From Gigaspora margarita (lineage: Eukaryota > Glomeromycota > Glomeromycetes > Diversisporales > Gigasporaceae): a stretch of DNA of 64,000 nucleotides. The stretch covers positions 46,958 through 110,957 of the forward strand of contig WTPW01001232.1 in the NCBI GenBank assembly GCA_009809945.1, given 5' to 3'. Made by a program: the position numbers and the translations under genes. The notes under the pieces are model-generated. The model worked only from the letters and a program-made list of their open reading frames with translations. It ran no database searches and had not been told where the DNA came from. Shown piece after piece: positions 1 through 10,969 of the stretch (the first letter of the stretch is position 1; the number at the start of each line of letters is the position of its first letter).

Positions 1-2226
1 CTGCTTTAAAGTATGCTTTAATATGTGAGTAGAGATAAAAGGCAGTTCTTTTGGTAGTTGTTTCTGTATTATTAAGCTGAGCAAACTTTTGATCAGCTTT
101 AAATGCTAACTCATTTAGTGTGTGTAATGGGATTGGTTTTTCAAAGGTGGCAGCATATTGTTGTCCAGATGAAAAAATAGAGAAGTCAGGATTATAGGGA
201 GTCTTTTGAGAAATTGTGCTATCTTTTTCTGGTGCAGGATATGTTGTAAATGATTGTTTGAAAAAGTATGAAGATAGATTTTTATAATTATGTTCTTGGT
301 CCTCTTGGTTCTCGAGAATAAAACACTTAGAATCTTTACATGTATGGATATGGTGGAGAGCTTTTTTGTTAGTTTGAAATGAGCGGTCTCTAAGAGAATT
401 GGGCTCTGAAATTTGAAATTCTGAAGGTAAAAGTTTTTTGCATTCATCAGCTAGTTTGGTAGCAATTTGAAATTTGAGATAATTGTATACTTTTTGCTGG
501 TTAATATTTGTAAATTGTTTTTGATAGGATTTAAAGAAAGTTTCAAACCATTCATTAAATTTGTGTACATATGGTTTGAGAGAAGGGATATGGAAAGTGC
601 CAAGAAAGTCATTTTTGGGAATATTATGATTAACTGTAATTGTAAAATGGTTGTTATTATAAATTTCAAATAAGGGCTTTTGAGGAGTATCATGGCTAAT
701 ATTATATTGTAGTGTACATCGAAGAGGTTTGATATTAAGCTTTTCTACAAATTTTTGATAGTGAATAGTCTCATATTTGTCATGGAGGAAAAGGTATAAG
801 CGAGCAAAGTTAATTGAAACTCAACAACGCTCAATTGCAGTATATGGGGGTATAGAATAGTGTGATCTAAAAATATGAACATAGTTAAGTTTGGTAAATA
901 GAAGTTCTGTGAATTTAGCAAGCAGTTTTTTGAGGGTTAAGACAAATGCATAGTGTGGGATATTGAGTTGTGGATCTAAAGATGAATTTGTTTAGTTCAG
1001 AAATTGTACAAGAAATTCTGGTTTTTCAGCAGCCATAGTATTAAGTAAGTGGTTAAAGCTTTGTTTTTGAATAGGGTTTTGGTTTGATACTGTTTGTTTT
1101 TGTTTTTGGTTTGCAGAAGGAATTGGTGCTCCTGGTATAAATTTACGAAGATGTAATTTGGAGAAGTTAAAAATTTGTTGTGCTAATGTAGTGCTTAATT
1201 TAGTATTTTGTTCCATTTCATTTGTTACTGGGTATTTAGCAAACCAGTCTAAATCTTTGGATATATCTCTAGAAGTTTTCTTTTAATCAGATTGGTGAGG
1301 TTCTTGATTATTATCTTGGTATTGAATTTCTTGAGATGATTTAGGTTGTTGCTGTTGTTCATGTTCTTGTTGTTGTTGAAGTTCTTCTGAAATTGTGATG
1401 TATTGGAATGTAAAATAGATTGAGAAGAAGATGAAGCTTCTTGTAAATTAGATTGGTTGTTGTTATTATCAATTTCCATATCTTGTGAACTAGATAATAA
1501 AATTTCAGAACTGGGTTGATTAGGTTGTTGAGTCTGGTTTGTTGTTTCTGTAGATGTTAATGGTTGAAGTGTAGAAACAAGAAGAGATTGTGGAATTTCA
1601 GGATTGGGTTAATTAGATAGTTTAGTTTGGCTTGTTGTTCCTGTAGAAGTTAATGGTTGAAGAATAGGAGCCAGAGGATTTTGTTTTTGTTGCTTTAAAT
1701 TTTGAATACACAATTTGTGATAGATATTGTTGGATTCAAAAATTCCATCTTTGTGAAGATAGTGCCTTTGGTCATCTCTAATTTCACAAGAGATTTCTTG
1801 TTGACACTTGTAGCATGGATAGGTATGTGTATTGGATGATTGAGATGTTATTGATGGTAGAGTAAATTCAGAAGATTCTTCTGTTCTTTTAAGGAGTTTT
1901 TTGATTTGAGAGCGTGATTTGGCTATAGAAAGAATTTGGTTTGGTTGATATATAGTATTTTCATTTGAGATAAACTTAGTATGGTATTGGTTACAAAGAC
2001 ATGTAATAGTTTGGTTTGTAGAAGGAGCTGGAAAGAAGTGTGTAGCCTTGTTAGTGTTTTCTAAGTAATCTTTGCTAATACATGATGTTGGTTTTATATT
2101 TGATGGAGTTGGCCTAGCGGTATTTGGATTATCTTCATGGATAAAAATGCCATATCTATTAGGATATTGCATAAAAAAGGTATCTAAATCAGTTTTATCT
2201 GGTTCAGTGGATATTTGTGTTGGCAT
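1..2226 (-). pseudogene. Unclassified Cys-containing long ORF, decayed, running off the left edge
   Basis: One ancestral reading frame can be followed from an ATG at 2226 down to base 1 and beyond the window. It is broken by a TAA at 1609, a frameshift in a CAA-repeat tract near 1390, and further in-frame stops near 1285, 994 and 826. From about 823 to base 1 it is open without interruption. The N-terminal 205 residues carry cysteine pairs (CLC, and CYKCQQ followed by a His/Cys pair), suggesting a zinc-binding unit. Next come Gln/Asn/Ser-rich linkers in which a short segment (QPLTST...) occurs twice, then a hydrophobic/basic region (FAKYPVT, LRKFIPGAPIP). I recognise no catalytic domain. Multiple stops and low-complexity linkers suit a mobile-element ORF, but the family is not assignable from sequence alone. 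Shorter readings in other frames here are shadows. Confidence 0.5.
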
Positions 2227-2324
2227 TTTGTTAATGTAATATTGTTGTAGATAATGAGAGCTTTAGAAATTGGTAACTTTTGGTTTGTGTAATGTTGTAA
2301 ACTTGTGTAACTATATAATTATAG

Positions 2325-2393
2325 TATGTGGCTAGTGTGGCTAGTGTGGCTAGTATGGCTTGTGTGGCTTGTAACACAGTATGTGGCTTGTGT
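2325..2393. repeat. Short GTGGCT minisatellite
   Basis: About six imperfect tandem copies of a 10-base unit resembling GTGGCTAGTG lie just upstream of the decayed minus-strand ORF. This is simple-sequence expansion with no visible coding role. Confidence 0.75.
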
Positions 2394-2432
2394 AACTAAG
2401 ATATAAATAGTAAAGTTTTACACAAAATTTGT

Positions 2433-3420
2433 TTTTTTTTTTTTTTTAATTTCAAAGTGCCCACTTTGGGACCTAGGAATTTTATTCAGGATATTAGGGC
2501 CGTTGGTGAACCACATGGGGTTCACTGACATTTGTTACATAGACGAGGATCCAACTAGCCACACGTACACTTTTGGTGTCTAATTTAAGTGGTCCGCCCT
2601 AAGGTTCCACACTAGCTGCCATACCTGCAACCCAACTACGGGAATTGCCTATTTAAACCCTCTGATCTTCTGTCCCTCCTGCCAACCCATCCTGTGTTAC
2701 TGGAACTAATCCCGTTACATCACAAGTCAGTCAGACTGTCCCGGATACACTATCCATAGTCCTTAGGACCCAGTCAGGTAACCCTGGTCCTGTTATCCTC
2801 GGGGGTAACTTGGTAGAGCGGTACCTGTCCCACCAGATATTCACCTACACTTCGGTAACTTACGCATCTGCATTATACCGCACTTGGAGTCAGGGCTAAC
2901 CATTAAACCCCTACTGTTACCTACTTCTGCCCTTGCAAGGTTCGCTCCAATCCCGGCACCCACCATTACCATCCTACCGGTCCTTATACCAAATTCACAA
3001 ACTTCCAAACCAGTTAGGCCGGAAGGGTTGATATGGCCTTCTTCCCTTAGTACCTACTTCCACAGCATAGGTCCTTTTCCTCCGGTGCGACTCCGGCGGC
3101 CAGGTTGGTGAACCCCCTCCTCGAGGGTCTTTTGTCCGATCCTCCGGCTCCAGTTTCTGATATTCTGGCTTTGGTAGCACCGTCGAAGATCTTTGCTACC
3201 TCCTTACTCGGGGCTTGCCAAACGGGTTTCCATTTCTCCAGTTCCTTGGATTTGTGCGCCCAAAGGCTCCCATTCGAGATGGTGTACCAAGCAACTGATC
3301 GACAAGAAACAGTTACTATAACACAGGTCTATTTTTAAAAGCGTTGCCAGTGGGATTTGAACCCTAGACCTGCCGCTTGGGGGGTGACAACTTACCAACT
3401 TCCCTAAGTCGCCACACCCT
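2433..3420 (-). mobile_element. Long tRNA-headed retroposon (SINE-like) with A-tail and 17-bp target duplication
   Basis: The 17-base sequence TTTTACACAAAATTTGT occurs at 2416-2432 and again at 3421-3437. Between the copies is a block of about 0.99 kb that is visibly more GC-rich than its surroundings. Read on the minus strand it begins with a tRNA-like head (about 3419-3340) and ends in a run of about 15 A (T-run 2433-2447). Head, A-tail and target duplication are the hallmarks of a SINE mobilised by a LINE. The roughly 1 kb length is several times that of typical SINEs, so it may be a composite of a tRNA head and an unknown body. The short ORFs inside it (for example 2884-3111) look like chance frames in GC-richer DNA. 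I see no similarity to the non-LTR element at 21308. Confidence 0.82.
3340..3419 (-). promoter_or_regulatory. tRNA-like pol III head (A and B boxes) of the retroposon
   Basis: On the minus strand the block contains GGTTCAAATCC (B-box, 3353-3363), about 35 bases downstream of an A-box-like TGGCGACTTAGGGAAGTTGG (3395-3414). The GGG/CCC T-arm stem is intact. The acceptor ends do not pair convincingly, so I read it as a tRNA-derived promoter and not as a working tRNA gene. Confidence 0.7.
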
Positions 3421-3437
3421 TTTTACACAAAATTTGT

Positions 3438-5577
3438 GCAAATTACAAAGAATACAAATTTGTAATTATTTGTTTTGTGTAAAATTATTAATTTTAAAAA
3501 GGAAATTTGTATAAATTAAGTAATTTATAGAGGAACCACTAATATTTGACTGTCTAAAACGTGGGTAAAGTCTGGAATTAATAGGAGTAAAGGCAAAAGG
3601 AACAAAACATTTTTGTTAAAAAGGATTAAAGAGAGTTTGGAGTATTATGGTTATAAAATAGTGAGTTTTTAACCGTTTTTTATGTTTTATATGTTGAAAT
3701 GAAGCCAGAAAAGAGCTGGACAACTTTGTCTTAGGGGACAAGACAAGTTTCCTTGGCCGGAATTGTGAAATTGAATGAAATATTTATTTAGTTATAGATT
3801 GTTATATTTAAATAGAAAAAGGTTAAAATGTACAAAATTTTGTGCTTATATGTAATTTTGCATATATAGCAAGTTTATTTAGTTGCTAAAGGTCTAGTTA
3901 CTTAATAAATTTTAAAGAAATTTAATTTTTTCAAACAGAAGAATTTGGTACAAGTGATCGTCGGGAAGAGTTAGTAATTTGTGTCCCTACTTACAGCATT
4001 TTTAATATGAATAAATAGAAATGTTTTATATATTTTAGAGTATGAAATATAAGAATTTTATACTTACTATCTAATATATGATTTATTGGAAATTTATTAT
4101 TCAGAGCAACTTATAAAAATTATAGTAGTTCTAATCAATGTTATACTTACAGACTATGTATTGGTGTTAATATTAGAAAATATTATATTAATTTGAGAAT
4201 AAGGAGTGTTGTTAGCTAAAATACACTATTTTGTTAAATATTTATATATTGGTATCTAATATATTTTGGATATATCATTATTTTTGAAATGCTAAATTCT
4301 AAATTTGACTAAATATTTGATGAAATAAATGTTAAATTATTTATATCTAATATAGATACTGTATAATTTAGTAAAAATTAAATTTTTATAATAATTATTT
4401 TCCAGTTTTTATTATATTTCTATACTATTTTTCGCATTTACTGCCCAAATTATCAAATTTGAACCGATCTGGATTCTTTATATTTCGTTTTAACTATATT
4501 TTATTTATTTATTTTTAATAATAAACAATATTTTATTTATTTATTTTTAATAATATAACAATATTTTATTTATTTATTTTTAATAATATAACAAATTTAA
4601 GTTATATGATACTAATAAAAGATAAATGATGCTAACTCTATAAAAAAATTGGACCAGATTGTTAGTATTGATGTCAGTTAGGCACAGGTATTTGTGCACA
4701 GGTCAATATCCAGATTTATATAGGTATGGTCTGAGTTGGTACAGATTCTGTAGACAAACGACAATTATTGATCGTTCGTTCTTTTACTTATTTTAACCAA
4801 TAACCCGCAAACAATTCTCCACCACGACAATAGCTTAGAAGAACAACTCATAATTTTAGAATATGTAATAAAATTTTTCAAAATATCAATAATAATATGT
4901 TGTAATATTTTAAATTCATTTCTTTCAAAAAAATATGTTAAATTTTCTTTATTAGTTAAAAGCTTGAAATTTTATATTTGAAATAATTGACAACGAAGAC
5001 TTGAAAATGAAAATAATGATATATTAGTTAGAATTCAGAAGCTGTTAGCCAAGAAGAAAATAAATACACAAATAAGGAACTTAGTGATCACTTTTTGATT
5101 ATATTTATTATATCATTTCTGAATGTTCAATAATTAATTCTTAAGAAAAACCAGATATCTGGACTCAGAACTTTCTTATGTGCTTCGCAAAAGTGTTAAA
5201 CAACATAATGTATTGTTCATTTTTACGACTACTTACATAATCATTTAACTATTGAATTAAAGGTTAAAGCAAAAAAAAAAATAGAAAACTAACAAGGTTA
5301 TATTGGATAAAAGTGATAATTAGAAGTTAAATAATAAAGCTAGACCAGTTGCGTGCAAGCTTTTAGATATGAAAAATGTTAATATCATTTTAATCTTTAC
5401 TTAGAACCTGTAAATACGATATCTGTCCTTCAAAATTTAAATTTTCACTATTAGTAAGGTTTAGTGAATGATAAAGTGGACATTTCGGTGTAATATTTAA
5501 AAACCCATGATGATTACAATCATTAATAATATTGATGAGCAAAGGATAGCAAAATCTATACTTTTCCTGTTCATTTG
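3438..5577. other. AT-rich intergenic DNA with a three-copy tandem repeat
   Basis: No supported gene. The notable structure is at 4497-4590, where a unit of about 34 bases built from TTTTATTTATTTATTTTTAA and AATA/ACAATA occurs three times in tandem. A slightly GC-richer patch at 3705-3770 has no recognisable identity. Confidence 0.6.
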
Positions 5578-7740
5578 TTAATTTAACACAAAGATTTTTA
5601 AAAATTGATTCAAAGGATTTCTATCTTCTCCACAGGCGATTAGTTTTTTACAAATTGCAGAACGTGAAAGAATGTTTATGTTCTTCTTTTCTTCCCATTT
5701 AACTTTTAACAGGCCACATCGAGCGTTCTTGATAATACTATAAGTGAAAAAGATGAATAGTATTAAGTTAAAATAAACAAATTTAAATATTAAAAAAAAA
5801 AAAATACCGTATACTATCTTCAAACTTTCAATATTATTATTATCAGGATTATGAATAAATAAACATGCCGAGCCTTCCGAAGAAAAGTGTGCACCAGTTA
5901 CAATTTTTGATTTGTGGGTACAGTAGTTGCTGGAAACCTTAGGACCTTCGATTACACTTATACCTAATTTGCTATGATTACTCAAAGAATTGATAAGAGA
6001 AGAACTGATAGGGTAACTTTATGAGAGATTGCTTCTTTCATCTATTTCATTCACTTTACATTCATATTCATTAACTTCAATTTCACAATTGCTTTGTTCA
6101 AACACAAATTTTTCCGGATAGCCTACAACAATCCAACCAACTTGTATTTTGTATTTTTCTTTCTTGTATCTTTCCTTACTTCTTGGCTTTTGTTCTCCAA
6201 CATAATGAATAACAAATGTTGGAGTGTTTTCATCTAAATATTCAACTCGTAGTGAATAGATGCGGTTATCCTGGTTCATAACTGATGCAAAAATTTGGCA
6301 TTGAAGTGGATTTGAAGTAACATCTTTAATTTCATTACATAGATTGTCTATTACAATTGGTTCCATGCATGGTTTTTTTATTGTTGTGTAATGAGATATT
6401 ATTCCAGCTATTTTGAAAGTTATGTATTATATTTGTTAAAAGTGCTAGGTTAACGTCTTCATAAATATTTTGTTTTGTAAATAAATAAATAACGTTACCT
6501 TTAGAATTTGCTTACCAAAGACTTCTAAAACTTTATTTTTTAAATCATCATTTAGTAGTTCAAATATTGGCCGTATACTATATGAAACTATTTTCCAATT
6601 CTTAGAATCATCAACTGAACTCCTCCATAATCGAACAGCTTCCGAATTATCTTTAACATAAAGAGACGCTTTTCCACCAACTATTGTTAACTTCCTTTCT
6701 GATATGTTTAATAATTTTAAAGTAGTGTTTTAGATTTCATATCCTCCTTCGACACTTGGGGAACTGACGATCTTTGCACTACGTTTTTTGTAGTCTTATT
6801 CCATTTACAATATGATTTTAAAAGTTAGCGATCAAAATATTTGTTTAAAACATTTGTTGGACATTATTGCGGTGGAGGTAAGAAGACATTCTTATGATCA
6901 ATTTTTACATTAGATATAGCCTAAAGTAGTACTTTCAAAAAAATAAAGCTAGAGATTAATATTTGACGATGGCGCTCTATAACTTTAATAAAGGCCATCT
7001 AAAAATAGTAAAATCACAAGGGATCAATGAATAATGATTATCAGCCATAAAGAAAAAATGTTGGCCAATATAATCCTTCCGCAAAAATGCTTTCCTTTAT
7101 ACAAAGTATTGTTTACCTACCACTACTTTTTTCTTGTGTATTAACATCCTTATTATTTTCAATGATTGCTCCACCATAAATGATTTCATTAGCATAGAAA
7201 TGACCATATTTTTCTAAAATTTTTTTAAGTTTACTAATTTTCTCCATATGTAACGCATATTTCAATGCGGAACTCACTTCATAATAAAGGCGGGCTTCAA
7301 ATTGATATTTGTCCTATCAAGACTTAATTTGCTCTTTCTTATGATATCACATGAATATACTGTTGTTTCGCTGCGAGATTTACTAAATTCGTTTGCTTGG
7401 TCAACAGTAATGCCGACGAGTAAAGACAAGTAAGATAGATAAGGTAGGGTCGCTGTTATTTCACCATTCAAAATCAGATGCTCTTTAAAAGTACTATCAA
7501 ATAATTGTTGACATTTAAGTTCCACAATTTCAGAACCTATTTGTGGAGACTTTGGCTTAATCTTTGTTACATCGATAGTAAACGCTTGCGATTCCGCTAG
7601 CTGAATGTTATTATTTTTATAGATGAATCCTATATCACATTGCTCAATTAATTTGTCCCAGTCTTGATCATTTTCTTGATAAATCTTTAGCTGGAATTGT
7701 TCGTTTTCTATTAAACTTCTTCCACTTTCTAAATATGTCT
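5578..7740 (-). pseudogene. Relic of a Glomeromycotina-expanded family (DUF7431-like, MACPF-type signature)
   Basis: Four homologous blocks lie in order on the minus strand: 7740-7275, then about 7290-7115, then 6780-6480, then 6420-5578. They match my recollection of a Rhizophagus family annotated DUF7431, with GRSLIENEQFQLKIYQ near the start, KYGHFYANEIIYGGAI in the middle, WKIVSYSIRPIFELLNDDL next, then CQIFASVMNQ and VTGAHFSSEGSACLFIHNP. The YGHF...GG segment resembles the YGTH...GG signature of MACPF pore-forming folds. Canonical splice signals are present (GTAAGC/TAG between blocks three and four, and GTATAC...CAAG near 5815-5740). The gene is broken by a frameshift near 7280, a TAA near 6732 and a TAA at 6019-6021 inside otherwise continuous frames, and no good start exon is visible upstream of 7740. 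The family name is from memory. The breaks are directly visible. Confidence 0.6.
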
Positions 7741-8695
7741 ATTGTTTCACATAGCATTATAATTAATTTATATATGTTAATTCATTTTAACGACGCGTTT
7801 ATAAAGAAAATAAAGATCGAATAATACAATCAAGTAAATGACCAGGTAATCACGATCTAGTAAATGATTAAATAACTAATTAAATTACATTATAATTATT
7901 TGAAAAAAAGATTTCGTAATAATTTGTTTTGTTTGAATACATAAAAAAACAAAGAACTATCTTATTTACACACACGTTTTGTATAAGGTCTCAAGTTCAA
8001 GAACAAGTACAAGTGTAAGAACAAGAACAATTGTTCTGCAATAGTTAAAAAGAAACATTAGATTAATAAAAAAATATGGAGTATATTAGCAAATATAAGA
8101 AAAATTACATTCCAAGATTTAAATGATTGATTTCTAGATTTTTCTATTTTTTCGTAGATTTTTCCTCAGACTTTTTGCCACCCAGATTATCTGATAATCA
8201 CTAATATCTCAGTAATTCTTGTAATTTAGTTTCATGCCCATTTACCAAACAATAAAACCATAGTTATGTCCAAGATATGTCAGTGTGCTAAAACTAATAT
8301 TGCAATAAGATCAAGTCATTATGCTTTAACACTTTGATTAGTTATACAAACTGTGCTCGAAATGTTAAAGCTAAGAGCCAGTTATGATCAAGAAAGTTAT
8401 CTGAATTCAAATTCATTAACAATTGTTTCATCACGATAATAAAGTGCATATTTCTTTATCATATTAAACATTCAAATTTAACTGCTATCAAGTTCTTCCG
8501 TTCCTGGTTTCGCGCGATGACGTCGCGCAGCTATCTAGTTTAAATAAAAGTAAAATATCCAGTATCCCAGCATGGAGAACTTAAATGTGGGGAGACCTTA
8601 CAAATATAGAGCTTCCAATGTCGGAAAAAAGGCAGATGTAGGGACTAACATTGCCGCTACACGGTGTCCTGAGGCGATCAGAGGTTTAAAAAGAA
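7741..8695. other. Intergenic DNA with hairpin motif and a possible retroposon 3' end
   Basis: AT-rich with no supported gene. It contains the CCGTTCCTGGT motif and GCGCGA...TCGCGC hairpin at 8496-8528. A more GC-balanced stretch at 8570-8695 leads directly into an (AAT)n run, an arrangement like the 3' tail of a non-LTR retroposon, but no 5' end or target duplication was identified. Confidence 0.5.
8512..8528. repeat. GC-rich hairpin GCGCGA-TGACG-TCGCGC
   Basis: A perfect 6-bp stem with a 5-base loop in very AT-rich DNA, directly after TTCCGTTCCTGGTTTC. A near-identical context with a different but still fully paired stem occurs at 59784-59800. Confidence 0.7.
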
Positions 8696-8723
8696 AATAA
8701 TAATAATAATAATAATAATAATA
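8696..8723. repeat. (AAT)n microsatellite
   Basis: About nine consecutive AAT/TAA triplets. It may be a retroposon tail because it follows a non-AT-rich block. Confidence 0.9.
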
Positions 8724-9332
8724 CTGACATCAGTTGACATCATTATAATGATATTGATAATAAATTCTGCATAATTTTTATTTAAGATCTTAATAATATG
8801 TGATGTGTTGAAAAACAATAATCTATATACTTCGCACTCCGCTCCTGGTACTTGTTGATTCTGAATCTACTAAGTTTATTCAGACGCACAGCATCTGCAT
8901 CTTTAGTGATCATCATGAAAAAAATTTTCATCCAGAACTTTGATTATCATTTCATCAACCTAATAAAAGATCCTACGAAAGAAAATGGGAATTCTAAATA
9001 ACTAGCGAATATATGCGAACATTATCGGATCACCTGTATTTATGCCCCATCATCAAGTTATTATGATATCATCTGAATTTACTATCGCCATGGTTCTATA
9101 CTGTATATATGAAAGATTACGCAGTACTGGTCACGTTAAATTTTGAATTATAATTTAGAAAATCTATGCCCACATATACATTGTATATATAAAGTGTGAT
9201 CAAATGATAATTGGAAAATAGGCAGTGCATAACAACATGTGATGAATATAGTCACGCAGACCAACAGATGCCGAGAATTGTACACACCATACACACTATG
9301 TACTTCGTACTCCGTTCTTGGTACCACTTTAT

Positions 9333-9940
9333 AGCTAATTTCAAAAAGGTGTACGCAGGTGAAGATCACTATATTATGGGAAATCGATGCGATTTCCCCG
9401 ATTTCCCTTTTTTAAAAAAAATTTGCCTTGTAAAACTTTGTAATATCGAAGATTCTTTAAGATTTCCCGGCAATTACTGTTTTTATAGCCCTGCTAGAAA
9501 GTTAAAGGTAAATCTTTAATAGCCTAATTTTTAGATTTTTATTGAGTTTTAAAGGCTTTCACTAAAAATAACTCTTTAGAATGCCTCCAGCATATAGTAT
9601 GGACTTGATTAAAAATTCTTGTGTATGCATACTTGCACTATTAGTTCGATTACGTTTGTGTGGTGCTTGAGTTAATATACAGTTGCATTTTTGTTGCTGT
9701 AAGTTAATTCCACAATATAAACACATCCGGCATCCGAAGCGAGTTCCTCGCGATATTCAAGTTTTGTAAATTGAGCGTCCATTGAATATGATGATAAAAA
9801 ATAATTTATTTGATTTATCATTATCATTATATAAATAACAAGTTTAATTTTGATTAATAAATGATTTCCCGATTTCCCGATTTCCCATTTTTATATATAT
9901 GATAAAAATTGCTTTGATTACACCCTTTTTGAAATTAGCT
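9333..9940. mobile_element. Candidate inverted-repeat (MITE-like) element
   Basis: AGCTAATTTCAAAAAGGTGT (from 9333) recurs inverted at 9921-9940, with one inserted base. Both arms are followed inward by GATTTCCC repeats (9375-9410 and 9861-9890). The interior is non-coding. No clean target duplication was seen, so the ends are approximate. Confidence 0.45.
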
Positions 9941-10040
9941 GTAATTTTGATTGTTGTTTTGTATTGATGTCTTTCTTCCCATTCTACATCAATGCTTCAC
10001 ATAATTGTACGCATACTGGTCCTGACAATAAAATTTATGT

Positions 10041-10245
10041 TTATCTAAATGCAGGACAATCGGAGGCTAGAGTATCAAAGAAAAATGGCATACCAAGTTT
10101 GTGCGTAAAATCTAATTTAAAAGGTTGATAGTCAATAGGAACAAACCAAAGCTTATCGTTATGTCTTTGCCTCCCTGTTACTTTTTTGCCATAAATATTA
10201 TTTGAAACCGGTCTTATCTCCCAATCTTTATCCTCTCTTGTTTTT
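10041..10245 (-). pseudogene. Unassigned coding remnant, about 65 codons
   Basis: A minus-strand frame from about 10245 to the TAA at 10041-10043 is open and reads like genuine protein: DWEIRPVSNNIYGKKVTG, then RQRHNDKLWFVPIDYQPF and FTHKLGMPFFFDTLASDC. Composition is balanced (W, C, H, R present), unlike chance translations of this AT-rich DNA. There is no start codon and no recognisable partner exon, so it is probably the 3' fragment of a lost gene. I do not recognise the family. Confidence 0.4.
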
Positions 10246-10969
10246 CACAATCAAAGCACTTTTTGAAAACTGTCCCATATAACTGATAAAGAAAATTAGA
10301 AGATACGTACGTATGTGCGTACGTATACGATCCAAAAATATTTGGCCAAAAATTTTTTAAGAAAATAAAATCGATAATTCGAATAAAATCATAAAATCAG
10401 ATGATCATTTATTACGACTGTTATGATACACAATGTAACTTAAAAGCATAATTCTGATGAATTTTAATTAAAAAGTAATAGTACATATTAATCGCCCACC
10501 CCCGAAAGCTATTATCTTTGCTATTTGAAGGTTTTCATTATACTATGGACTCGGGAGATATTAAAAACCTTAATAATATTGGGATTTCGGGATTTTAGGG
10601 ATGTATGTACTACATCGGAACTGCAGCAACCTTTTCACAATGTACGCCACACTAAATTAAACACAGTAATTTCTATGTCAATGCTTGCAATACTCCGCAA
10701 ATGCAAAAGTGTGCAAAGAACTTATTTATTGATCGATATAAGCTAAGGATACTAAAAAAGCCTTTATAAAAAATCCAATTGCCATTTTTAGCTTATCGAT
10801 GAAACCAATATGGAATTTAACACAAAGTCTGTATTTCGGGTTTAAATGCTATATTAGCAACACTAATAAAAAATATTTATACGCATAAATACACACAAAT
10901 TATAATTTGTTCAGCCGATTTAAATCTAATTTGCATAGTATTAATGCTGTTAACATCACAAAGAAAAAA
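10246..10969. other. Intergenic, upstream of the kinase-like gene
   Basis: AT-rich and without a supported gene. It contains a pair of TACGTACGTA-type repeats at 10302-10329. The kinase-like gene's promoter is presumably within the last few hundred bases, but no TATA-like element stands out. Confidence 0.5.

Noticed and set aside
2884-3398. Several short open frames on both strands in GC-richer DNA
   Set aside because: They lie within the tRNA-headed retroposon. One runs through the tRNA-like head, and none has family features.
3340-3419. Functional tRNA gene on the minus strand
   Set aside because: A and B boxes and a T-stem exist, but the acceptor stem does not pair and the block continues into a retroposon with an A-tail and target duplication.
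10907-10969. Extension of the kinase-like gene upstream of its first ATG
   Set aside because: The open frame continues but begins at TTG. The first ATG is at 10970.
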